Source: Mytilus edulis (Eukaryota; Mollusca; Bivalvia; Mytilida; Mytilidae). Taken from it: 64,000 bases of DNA. The position numbers and the translations under genes were made by a program. Positions 1-12,500 of the stretch are shown here, one piece after another. The notes beneath the pieces are model-generated. The model was not told the origin of the DNA. It did no database searches and was given only the letters and a program-made list of their open reading frames with translations. The DNA lies in the NCBI RefSeq assembly GCF_963676685.1, contig NC_092355.1, positions 57,943,613-58,007,612 on the forward strand, given 5' to 3'. Each line of letters opens with the position of its first letter. The stretch's first letter is position 1.

Positions 1-485
1 AAGCTTAGAGACATTCAAAGTAAATCTGTCAAAAAATAATATATCATCAAACATACAAATATTACACTGCTCCTTACCAAGTTGTCATAAATTACATGTT
101 TATATTGAAACACAATTTTCACTCAGATTAGCTTTATTATGTGAGGATGAAATGTTTTAAAAAAAATCTTTTTCTTCTTCAAAACTTAGGAACAGTATAC
201 AATGTAATCATAAGCAGGGTTTCCTCTGGGTCTATTTTCTTTTCACCACTGCTTTTGCCAAAACAATATATATTTTTCACCGCTTTTAAATCACACCCCC
301 TCCCCCTACCCCAACTAATGTTTGTCACATTATTGTATTCAATAGAGTACATTGTCTCCCTTGTATTAACCAATGAAAATTGGTCATTCTAAAATATAGT
401 TATTGTCTGGCATTAGCGTGAAAAACATTTAAGTTACTACACTTTTTACATTCTGTTAAATGTAAACTCTATTTCTTATTTACAG
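1..485. other. Intron upstream of exon 1 (gene continues to the left)
   Basis: AT-rich sequence ending in a pyrimidine tract and TTTACAG acceptor at 479-485. No signal peptide, start exon or repeat boundary was recognised here. Short open frames at 141-392 on either strand are low-complexity and unsupported. Confidence 0.6.
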
Positions 486-569
486 AAACTTATTGAAGCT
501 GCTAGAAAAGGAAGAGTAGAAGAATTGAAGCTTTGCCTGGCGAACGGAGCTAACATTGATTATCAACAG
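486..569 (+). CDS. Exon 1 in window: ankyrin repeat
   Basis: 28 codons, phase 0 to 0, reading KLIEAARKGR then VEELKLCLANGANIDYQQ. This is the helix pair and loop of an ankyrin repeat (AA..G....V..LL..GA.I). The acceptor is ACAG at 482-485 and the donor is CAG|GTAAAC at 567-575. The next ankyrin exon begins with the usual turn residues, so the repeat continues smoothly across the 9.6-kb intron. The last 29 bases, with the donor, are the founder of a small tandem array described separately. Confidence 0.85.
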
Positions 570-3500
570 GTAAACTTGTAACATTGACTATCAAGTAGGT
601 AAACTTGTAACATTGAATATCAATTAGGTAAACTTGTAACATTGACTATCAAGAAGGTAAACTTGTAACATAGTAGGTAAACTTATCATCATGATCATGA
701 CACAACAACGGTGTTCAACAGAAAACATGATATATTATGACTTAACACTGAAGTTCAACACAGAACATGAGACACATCATGACACAACACTGGTGTAAAA
801 CACAGAACATGTAACACATCAGGACACTACAGTTATGGTCAACACGAAACGTGAGTCACATCATGACACAACACTGATGTTCAACACAATAAATGAGCCA
901 CATTTTGACACAACAGTGGTGTTCGGCACAAAATATGACATCATGACACAACATTGATGTTCAACACTGATGTTCAACAAAGGACATGGGACACACCATG
1001 ACCAAACACTGATATTCATCACAAAACATGAGACATATCATGAGATACATGATACACCACTGGTGCTCAACACAGAACAAGAGCCACATAATGACATTGG
1101 TGTTCATCACATGACATGATACACATCGTGACACAACACTGATGTTCAACACAGAACATGAAACACATCATGACACAACATTGATGCTCAACACAGAACT
1201 AGAAAAAAACATCATGACGAAACACTGATGTTCAACACAGAACATGAGACATATCATGACACAAAACATGAGACATTTCATGACACAAAACTGATGTTAA
1301 TAGTTATCAAAGGTACCAGGATTATAATTTAGTAAGCCAGACGCGCGTTTCGTTTACATAAGACTCATCAGTGACGCTCATATCAAAATATTTATAAAGC
1401 CAAACAAGTAAAAAGTTGAAGAGCATAAGTTGTTAAACCATTTAAAGCATAACACTGACCATTGCTGACACACTAATACTAACATATGGTCTGCACCTGA
1501 CTACTCAGAGTAACACACAACACATGGTTTGGACCTGACTACTGAGAGTAAATAGACAAACAAATACAACAACTAACAACGCATGGTCTGGACATGACTA
1601 CTAAGAGTAAATAGACATACAAATATAACAACTAACAACACATTATCTGGACCTGACTACTCAGAGTAAATAGACACACAAATACAACAACACACAACAC
1701 ATGTTCTGGACCTGACTACTCAGAGTAAATAGACAAACAAATACAACAACACACAACACATGGTCTGGACCTGACTACTCAGAGTAAATAGACAAACAAA
1801 TATAACAACTAACAACACATGGTCTGGACCTGACTACTCAGAGTAAATAGACAAACAAATATAACAACTAACAACACATTATCTGGACCTGACTACTCAG
1901 AGTAAATAGACAAACAAATATAACAACTAACAACACATGTTCTGGACCTGACTACTCAGAGTAAATAGACAAACAAATACAACAACACACAACACATGGT
2001 CTGGACCTGACTACTCAGAGTAAATAGACAAACAAATATAACAACTAACAACACATGGTCTGGACCTGACTACTCAGAGTAAATAGACAAACAAATACAA
2101 CAACACACAACACATGGTCTGGACCTGACTACTCAGAGTAAATAGACAAACAAATATAACAACTAACAACACATGGTCTGGACCTGACTACTCAGAGTAA
2201 ATAGACATACAAATATAACAACTAACAACACATGTTCTGGACCTGACTACTCAGAGTAAATAGACAAACAAATACAACAACTAACAACACATTGTCTGGA
2301 CCTGACTACTCAGAGTAAATAGACAAACAAATACAACAACTAACAACACATGGTCTGGACCTGACTACTCAGAGTAAATGGACATACAAATATAACAACT
2401 AACAACACATGTTCTGGACCTGACTACTCAGAGTAAATAGACAAACAAATACAACAACACACAACACATGGTCTGGACCTGACTACTCAGAGTAAATAGA
2501 CAAACAAATATAACAACTAACAACACATGGTCTGGACCTGACTACTCAGAGTAAATAGACAAACAAATACAACAACACACAACACATGGTCTGGACCTGA
2601 CTACTCAGAGTAAATAGACATACAAATATAACAACTAACAACACATGTTCTGGACCTGACTACTCAGAGTAAATAGACAAACAAATACAACAACTAACAA
2701 CACATTGTCTGGACCTGACTACTCAGAGTAAATAGACAAACAAATACAACAACACACAACACATGGTCTGGACCTGACTACTCAGAGTAAATAGACAAAC
2801 AAATATAACAACTAACAACACATGGTCTGGACCTGACTACTCAGAGTAAATAGACATACAAATATAACAACTAACAACACATGTTCTGGACCTGACTACT
2901 CAGAGTAAATAGACAAACAAATACAACAACACACAACACATGGTCTGGACCTGACTACTCAGAGTAAATAGACAAACAAATATAACAACTAACAACACAT
3001 GGTCTGGACCTGACTACTCAGAGTAAATAGACAAACAAATACAACAACACACAACACATGGTCTGGACCTGACTACTCAGAGTAAATAGACAAACAAATA
3101 TAACAACTAACAACACATTATCTGGACCTGACTACTCAGAGTAAATAGACATACAAATATAACAACTAACAACACATGGTCTGGACCTGACTACTCAGAG
3201 TAAATAGACAAACAAATACAACAACACACAACACATGGTCTGGACCTGACTACTCATAGTAAATAGACAAACAAATATAACAACTAACAACACATGGTCT
3301 GGACCTTACTACTCAGAGTAAATAGACAAACAAATATAACAACTAACAACACATTATTTGGACCTGACTACTCAGAGTAAATAGACAAACAAATATAACA
3401 ACTAACAACACATGGTCTGGACCTGACTACTCAGAGTAAATAGACAAACAAATATAACAACTAACAACACATTATCTGGACCTGACTACTCAGAGTAAAT

Positions 3501-6500
3501 AGACAAACAAATATAACAACTAACAACACATGTTCTGGACATGACTACTCAGAGTAAATAGACAAACAAATATAACAACTAACAACACATGGTCTAGACC
3601 TGACTACTCAGAGTAAATAGACAAACAAATATAACAACTAACAACACATGGTCTAGACCTGACTACTCAAGAGTAAATAAACACAAACAAATACAACAAC
3701 ACACAACACATGGTATGGACCTGACTACTCAGAGTAAATAGACAAACAAATACATCAACAAACAACACATGGTCTGGACCTGACTATTCAAGAGTAAATA
3801 GACAAACAAATACAACAACACATGGTCTGGACCTGACCTGACTACTCAGAGTAAAAAGACAAACAAATACATCAACAAACAACACATGGTCTGGACCTGA
3901 CTACTCAGAGTACCCAGCAGGCACACAACGTTGATTTAACATTGAATCAATGTTTATTTTCTATGTTGAATCAATGTTGAATTATTATTAGATTTTGCAA
4001 ATTTGTATCAACGTTGAAATCCTATGTTGAATCAACGTTGATGTTCAACATTGAATCTATATAGATTAATGGTTGGCTTCAACATTGTTTCAACCAATAG
4101 CTTAATTGAATTCAGATTGAATTCAGGGTGAATACAATACTAGTATTCAACACGGAATCAAAATTGGTCAGTGGTTGTGTTTAACTGTGTTTCCACCTAA
4201 ACTAATAAGTTTCATTCATCCTGTATTTTCTTTGTCTTGCAGTCCATAATTTTATACTGTTACGTGTAGCAATATTCAAGCTATTGTCTTCTTAAGGCGC
4301 TAAACAGGCAAAATGCCATAGCAACATTCTGCCTCAGGAAACCTGATCCAATAACTGCTCCATTAGACCCAAGTTTGAAAAATAATCTCAAAACAAATTT
4401 GATGAACTTTAAATAAAGTCATTGTCTGGTTATATTTGACATGGTGTGGGCTTTAGCTCATTGTTGAAGACTGTATGATAACCCAAAGATATATAAATAA
4501 TGTTCTTTGGTTGATGGCCGTCTTGTTTTTACCATGTTAACAATAGGTACAACAATAAAAAGTGTTTGGGTGCACAAAACTTTGAATAGATGCCATTGAC
4601 TGCCAATTACCTGTAAAATATCAGTAATTTTCAAGAATAAAACGGAGTGACTTCATTCGTGTGATGATAGCATGACTTGACCATGATGATGATAACAACC
4701 AATCAACTAAATAACAAATAGGTGTGTTGATCGCTTTCCTACGAACCATAATTTAACCACCAAGATTTTTTTAACATTAACGATATGCATATAACAATAC
4801 AAATTATCATCCAAGATTGATTTCGAAAGCACAACCCTTCATACACAAATTTTGCTCAATAGCTATTTGAAATATATATCTGAGTGATGAAAATATAAAA
4901 CAAAAGTTTGCTGTTTGGACACTTCCTACCCCATGTATTCTAATGTCCAACCAATGATTAGAGAGAAATATTCAACATGATAAAATTAAAATAAATTTAT
5001 TTATTAATAGTGAAACTTCATCTTCTCTTTTCTCACACCTTGTCTTTTTGGAGCCAATTTAAGAAAGTTTATTGTTTTGTCAAACACTTGAATTGCTGTT
5101 CCTGATTCCATCTAGGTCTTCATGATGACATCTACAAAATCAAAAGTTGTAACATTGTCAAGTTTTATTCTGTTCAACACATTTAACTATTAATATCTTC
5201 ATAATGATATTCCTTTAAAGTATAAATCAAAAGGTAAAAGAACCGATGGAAACTAAAGTAAATAACAGTTGTCCTTTGAAGTCTCAACTACATTTCCTTT
5301 TAGATAGACTAGAAGCTATAATCTGCAAGAAAATCCTAAATACTACATTTTAATTTGAACAAATTGAAGGTTTGTCCACTTATGTCTTTTTCTGTATTCC
5401 TTGTGCTGCGGCATGGATATCTGTCTAATTGACATATTCGAGGATGGTAAAGGGAGGTTCTTAACACAGAAACATGTGAAATAAAATTTAAAAAAACGCT
5501 GCAATGAAAATAAAAATTTGGGTAAAGAAAGCACGAAAAATTAAATTGTGAATATTAAGTAAAAAGTACTAGAAGTACTCAGTTGTTATTGGAGATCACA
5601 CAGTCATGGTAATGGACACAATGACCCTGCGGTCACCTTTTCCCTTCCCATGTTGCATCCAAATCGAGGGGGGGAATATTCATAACTTGATCGCAATTTA
5701 TATCCTGGGAACACATAATTTAAAACAATCTCCCAGCTGACTTCGAATTTAGTCCTGGCTTACCTTTTTTTTAACTTGAATGTTTGACTAGCACGAGAAT
5801 TTAAGAGTACCCACACAAAACAAGGAAAATAAATAAAAGGAAACAAAAATAATGCATGTCGAACCAAATACGAGAGATAAAACGCCAAAACACGTAAAAT
5901 AAAAAGGCCATAAATGCAAATAACGTTTTACTTCCTCATATACCCTTTAAGTTTGATAACCTTGTGAAATTCTGCTTCAATTTTGACAGTAAAATATTAA
6001 AGGTCCAACTTTGTGAGTCATGTATAGCTTCTGACCTTTCCATCCCAAATTTGTAAACAAGCCCCCCTTTTTATGCGATTAAAATTTCTTTTTACTTTTG
6101 ATTCATTCATATTTATTTTAAATAGTCAATTATAAAAATTCTTGAGACGTTGCAAGATATCTTGGGAATAGTAACATGCTATCCTGATCCTGTCCTGATC
6201 CTTAGACCTAAGGTCAATCCTTGGTAAACATCCCCCTTTTTCACGTGTAAAATTTCAACTTTTCAGTACAGTTTTCATAACAACATGATATGCTCACATT
6301 TCTTTAATACGATAACGTAATCACAACAATTAATATAAATACTTACGATAAAAATGTATCAGCTGTATACAGGAAAGATATGGCAGAAATAACTTGTGGT
6401 CTCGATAGCGGATATTCAAACTTTGGCAACAAACTAATGTGCGTGCGCATATCTGAATAGTCTTAAAATAGAAATGTTACTATGCCGCGAAAATTTAAAT

Positions 6501-9500
6501 CGTTATTTAAATTGATCTATCCGTTGTTTATATTACAAGTTGTCAACCATTGTTTATGTACTGATGTATACGTCTTTCTCTTTGAATTGATAAAAAGAAT
6601 AGAAAAAAAGAAATGAAAACAAGATATTTGACATCAGAAGTCAAGGAAAAAGGGGGAGGGATCTGTTAAGGGGAATAGTCCAGCACTGGCCAGGGCTGGA
6701 CTATAAAGGGGAAGGGGTTATTCACAAATATTTAATTTTATATTTACTGTATGATCCTGTATACATGCTTGTTCTATTATTATGTTTTGGGGTGGGGTGA
6801 ACTTTTGGAATTTTCTATTTTTTCAATATCTGGGGTGCTAAGTTCATGATTAATCAGTAATGCTTATATAAACTGCGATTGTTTTATGTGTTATCATATA
6901 ATCACCACAACAATTTATTAGTGATAATTCTGCTAAATATTTTATTTAATGTGAATATCGTTGTCAATTTAAAAATAATTGTGATGTGTCCAGTACTTCT
7001 TTTTTGACAATTCTGGTATCCACAACTACTGGGTTTTATATATTGATTAGCCAACGTTGATTCAGTGTTGGTATTTCAACACAATGTTAATTCAACGTTG
7101 AAACAATGTACCAATTTCAACGTTGCATTGTCAACGTCGAATCAATGTTGAATATTTGTTGATCAATGTATAACCTAAAATCAACAAAGATTCAACGTTG
7201 ATTCAACAAAGTGTGCCTGCAGGGTAAATAGACAAACAAATACATCAACTAACAACACATGGTCTGGACCTGACTACTCAAGAGTAAATAGACAAACAAA
7301 TATAACAACAAACAACACATGGTCTGGACCTGACTACTCAGAGTAAATAGACAAACAAATATAACAACACACAACACATTATCTGGACCTGACTACTCAA
7401 GAGTAAATAGACAAACAAATATAACAACACACAACACATTATCTGGACCTGACTACTCAAGAGTAAATAGACAAACAAATATAACAACACACAACACATG
7501 TTCTGGACCTGACTACTCAAGAGTAAATAGACAAACAAATATAACAACACACAACACATGTTCTGGACCTGACTATTCAAGAGTAAATAGACAAACAAAT
7601 ACAACAACACATGGTCTGGACCTGACCTGACTACTCAGAGTAAATAGACAAACAAATACATCAACAAACACACACGGCCTGGACATGACTACTCAAGAGT
7701 AAATAGACAAACAAATACAACAACTAACAACACATGGTCTGGACCTGATCTGACTGCTCCCCCTTGGCCTATCTAGACCATTGGTATTAAAAATAAAACA
7801 CACAATGATAAAACCTGCACTATTCTATTACCATTGGTCTGTATGTTAACTGATACTTAGTCATTATACTGAGTCAACCTTAAATCAAAATCCTGAATTT
7901 AATTAGACAGTTTTAATGGAAAAATGCATGCATGGTTTGATTTTAAAATATTTCTCTTTTTGTTTGAGTTATGGATGGTGAAGTTCTTATTTTGCTTCTT
8001 GACATGAAACAATTTTTTACACTTATGTTTCACTTGATGTTGTGTTAACAACTTTGGTCAGGTAGTGATAAGTGTAAAGATCTAATGTAGAAATATCTTG
8101 TAAAAAGGACAAATAGTCATTAGATTCATATAAAATGTAATTCCGTTTTACTCATACAATTGTTCTGAATCAGAAAATACTACTCTTTTTCACTTTTCTT
8201 TGTTTTGTTTTTTTAGATTAATGATTAAACTGAATCTGCACTAAATCCTGTTGTTAATTAGACATGTTTAATGGACAACAAATGCTTGAATGAATAATAA
8301 TAATGATAATAATAATAATCTTTATTTAAACATGTTAAAGAGGATCTCAACTTCTTTATGTTGTACTAAATCAGAAAATAAAACTTTTTTCATGCTTTTT
8401 GTCGAGCCTTCGACTTTAGTCGAAAAAGCGAGACTAAGCGATCCTACATTCCGTCGTCGTCGGCGTCGTCGGCGGCGTCAACAAATATTCACTCTGTGGT
8501 TAAAGTTTTTGAAATTTTAATAACTTTCTTAAACTATACTGGATTTCTACCAAACTTTGACAGAAGCTTGTTTATGATCATAAGATAGTATCCAGAAGTA
8601 AATTTTGTAAAAATAAAATTCCATTTTTTCCGTATTTTACTATAAATGGACTTAGTTTTTTCTGCGGGGAAACAAAACATTCACTCTGTGGTTAAAGTTT
8701 TTAGAATTTTAATAACTTTCTCAAACTATCCTGGGTTTGTACCAAACTTGGACAGAAGCTTGTTTATGATCATAAGATAATATCCAGAAGTAAATTTTGT
8801 AAAAATAAAATTCCATTTTTTCCGTATTTTACTTATAAATGGACTTAGTTTTTTTTGCGGGGAAACATTACATTCACTCTGTGGTTAAAGTTTTTAGAAT
8901 TTTAATAACTTTCTTTAACTATCCTGGGTTTGTACCAAACTTGGACAGAAGCTTGTTTATGATCATAAGATAGTATCCAGAAGAAAATTTTGTAAAAATA
9001 AAATTCAATTTTTTCCGTATTTTACTTATAAATGGACTTAGTTTTTTCTGCAGGGAACCATTACATTCACTCTGTGGTTAAAGTTTTTAAAATTTAAATA
9101 ACTTTCTTAAACTATCCTGGGTTTGTACCAAACTTGGAAATAACCTTATTTATGATCATAAGATTGTATCCAGAAGTAAAGTTTGTAAAAAGATTACTCT
9201 GTTTTTTTCTGTAATTTACTTTCAAATGGACTTAGATTTTCTTACAATCATAAAATAGTAACAAGAGGAATATTTTTATTGATTTTTTTCCTCATTGTTG
9301 TTGAGCCTGTGATTTACAGCAAAAATAGGCGAGACACTGGGTTCCGCGGAACCCTTACAAATTTTTTGAATAATTTATTATTAATGGAATCTACACTAAA
9401 TCCTGTTGTTAATTTATATAGGTTTAATGGACAACTAATATTTGTAATAATTATATAAAGTGGGGTCTCATTTCACTCGTAGTATTATTTTGAATCAGAA

Positions 9501-12500
9501 AATATAACTTTTTTCATTTTTCTTTGAAAAATTTACTTTTATAAAATATATGATTTTACTGAATCTACACTAAATCCTGTTGTTAATCAGACAGTTTTAA
9601 TTAATGTCATAGATGCCAACCATTACGATTTTTGCGTAGTTTTTCCGATTTTGCTATAAAAACTACGCTGTTACGGTCAAAGTCGAATAGTTACGGATTA
9701 CCAATCATTGCCGTTCAATTTTGTAAAACGCGGATTTGTATCATTACTTTTCCGTCCTGGTCCGGTATTTAGAAAACGCCAATGTAATGCTTCCGGTTTC
9801 TCGGGAGTTATCAACCTATTGTTGAGTAACTAACTGACTTCCGAAGATGCAAACTTGCATTTTATGAAGGAGCTTTCCCCCTTTCTCTACTTCTCCTTGA
9901 CAAAACGAAAATGTACGAGTCGAGAACATCTGAACAATTAATGAATGGAATACATACTACAGACAACATGTTAAACGACAAATTTTAGTGCACATCACTT
10001 TGCAACCACTCGTCAGTAATTTTTATTGGTAAATGCACGTTTATAAATGATTACTGAAAACTTTTCAAAAATACGGAAAATTTGATAGTTTGTTACTGAT
10101 TGTGTCAAAAGGGGGTTGGCATCTATGTAATGTGACTATTTATTTTTGTTTATATTTATTACACAACATTGTCCAGTTTATCAGACAAGTTTTGATGTCA
10201 GTTGTATTATTCCAGGAGTATGGATTGACAGCATTAATGGTGGCAGCCAGGGAAGGACATGTGGAAGTGTCTCTACTACTTCTGGAGAATAGATGTAACA
10301 AAGATATCACATCAGTATGTTATCTACTAAGTCTGATTACATTACTTTTAATCAACACAAAATCATATTGTTAATTAGACAGGTTTAATGGACAAATATT
10401 TGTAATAATCATATAAAGTGGGGTCTCATTTTACTCGTAATATTGTTCTGAATTAGAAAATATAACTTTTTTCATATTTCTTTGAAAAATTTACTTTTAT
10501 AAAATTACTGATTTTACTGAATCTACACTAAATCCTGTTGTTAATCAGACAGTTTTAATTAATGTGACTGGTCATTTTTGTTTATATTTATTACACAACA
10601 ATGTCCAGTTTATCAGACAAGTTTTGATGTCAGTTGTATTATTCCAGGATTATGATGGATGGACAGCATTAATGTTGGCAGCCATGGAAGGACATGTGGA
10701 AGTGTCTCGACTACTTCTGGAGAACAGATGTAACAAAGATATCACATCAGTATGTTATCTACTAAATCTGATTACATTACTTTTAATCAATACAAAATCA
10801 TGTTGTTAATTATACAGGTTTAATGAACAAATATTTGTAAGAATCATATAAAGTGGGGTCTCATTTTACTCATAGTATTGTTCTGAATCAGAAAATATAA
10901 CTTTTTTCATTTTTCTTTGAAAAATTTACTTTTATGAAATTTATGATCAAACTGAATCTACACTAAATCCTGTTGTTAATCAGACAGTTTTAATTAATGT
11001 GACTATTTATTTTTGTTTATATTTATTACATAACATTGTCCAGTTTATCAGACAAGTTTTGATGTCAGTTGTATTATTCCAGTGGGATGGATGGACAGCA
11101 TTAATGTATGCAGCCAGGTGGGGACATGTGGAAGTGTCTCGACTTCTCCTGGAGAACAGATGTAACAAAGATATCACAGATGTATGTTATCTACTAAATC
11201 TGATCACATTACTTTTAATCAACACAAAATCATGTTGTTAATAAGACAGGTTTAATGAACAACAAATATTATTTGTTAGAATCATATAAAGTGGGGTCTC
11301 ATTTTACTTGTCTCCTCGTGCTAAATCAGGAAATGTTACTATTTTTCATATTTCTTTGAAAAAGTTTTTTTTTTAAATTGATCATTATTCTAAACCATGT
11401 TTATCAGACAGATTTCATTATTATATCAACAAATACTTGTTAGAATTATATAAAGTGAGATCTCATTTATCTCTGTGCATTGCACTGAATCCCTTGATAT
11501 AAATATTTTATGCATTTCTTGAAAAAAGGTTAACATGACATTTCTGATGGAAGTTCTGACATCCCACAAAAAAAACTTGTATATATTTTTTGTTTATGTA
11601 GAATATAAATACAAGTGTGACTGGTCATTTTGATCAGTTTTGACCACTGATTCATGTGATATACATTTTGTTTTTATTTATTACACAACATTATTCAGTT
11701 TATCAGACAAGTTGTATGTCAGTTGTAGGATATGTTGTATACTATTTATATTGGTAACAAAGTAGTATCCATAATATTTACATGTTATTTGGTTATATTA
11801 TAGATAAATGGAAGAACAGCTTTACATCTGGCTGCTGATTGGGGACGTCTACATGTCACAAGATATCTAGTAGAAGAAGGAGGCATCAGTCCCTTTGTTA
11901 AAACACATAAGGTAATATATTATAGTAAAGGCTCAGTATTCAACTAGTAAATAATGGATCACTAAAATGATGTTTAAGATATTTTTGGTCAAATGGGATT
12001 TTTTTTCTCAAGGTTATAGTTACACATATGTCATGTGATCCTTTAAATTAAACTAAAAATATGAAATGTTTTATAAACTTGTATGGCTTAGTTTTACTAT
12101 AAAACACATGAACATAGATGATCATATAAAAGAAATCCAGTATTTGTTTTCAAAATCTTCAAAAATAAGATGATTTTGTTTATAGACCTAATACATTTTG
12201 GGTGATTAGTTATACTAAAAGGGGATAATTTTATTATTCCATAATTTGTTAGACAAATTATATGAATATCTCAGTTTTAGGGAAAAGAAGCAATAGTAAT
12301 AACCTATAAGTAAATGGATAGAATAGTTTTTGATATCAAATATAATAATTTGTATTGATTCAAAATTAGGCCTGGCAATATCCTGAATATGGCACTTAAA
12401 TTGTTGTCATTAAACCCAATGAAAACAAACAAACTGTCAAAAGACACATACACCAATCCATTGTTGTGACAATGATAACAAAGTTATTAGATAGTATCAA

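Larger units (their letters stand above)
9362..11260 (+). repeat. Tandem ~433-bp ankyrin exon+intron modules
   Basis: Three exons (10216, 10648, 11083) recur at 432- and 435-bp spacing with highly similar introns (introns 2 and 3 are both 333 bp, about 6% different by eye). A further intron copy without an exon lies at 9362-9607. More diverged copies extend to about 11730, before exon 5. Confidence 0.9.

Noticed and set aside
1480..3912. Regular repeats that might suggest a CRISPR-like array
   Set aside because: Units are contiguous 59-bp copies with no unique spacers, in an intron of an animal gene.
7338..7610. 90-codon minus-strand frame with 20-residue repeats (LLYLFVYLLL..)
   Set aside because: It is the 60-bp minisatellite read in the one frame without stops; no start context, no homologous domain.
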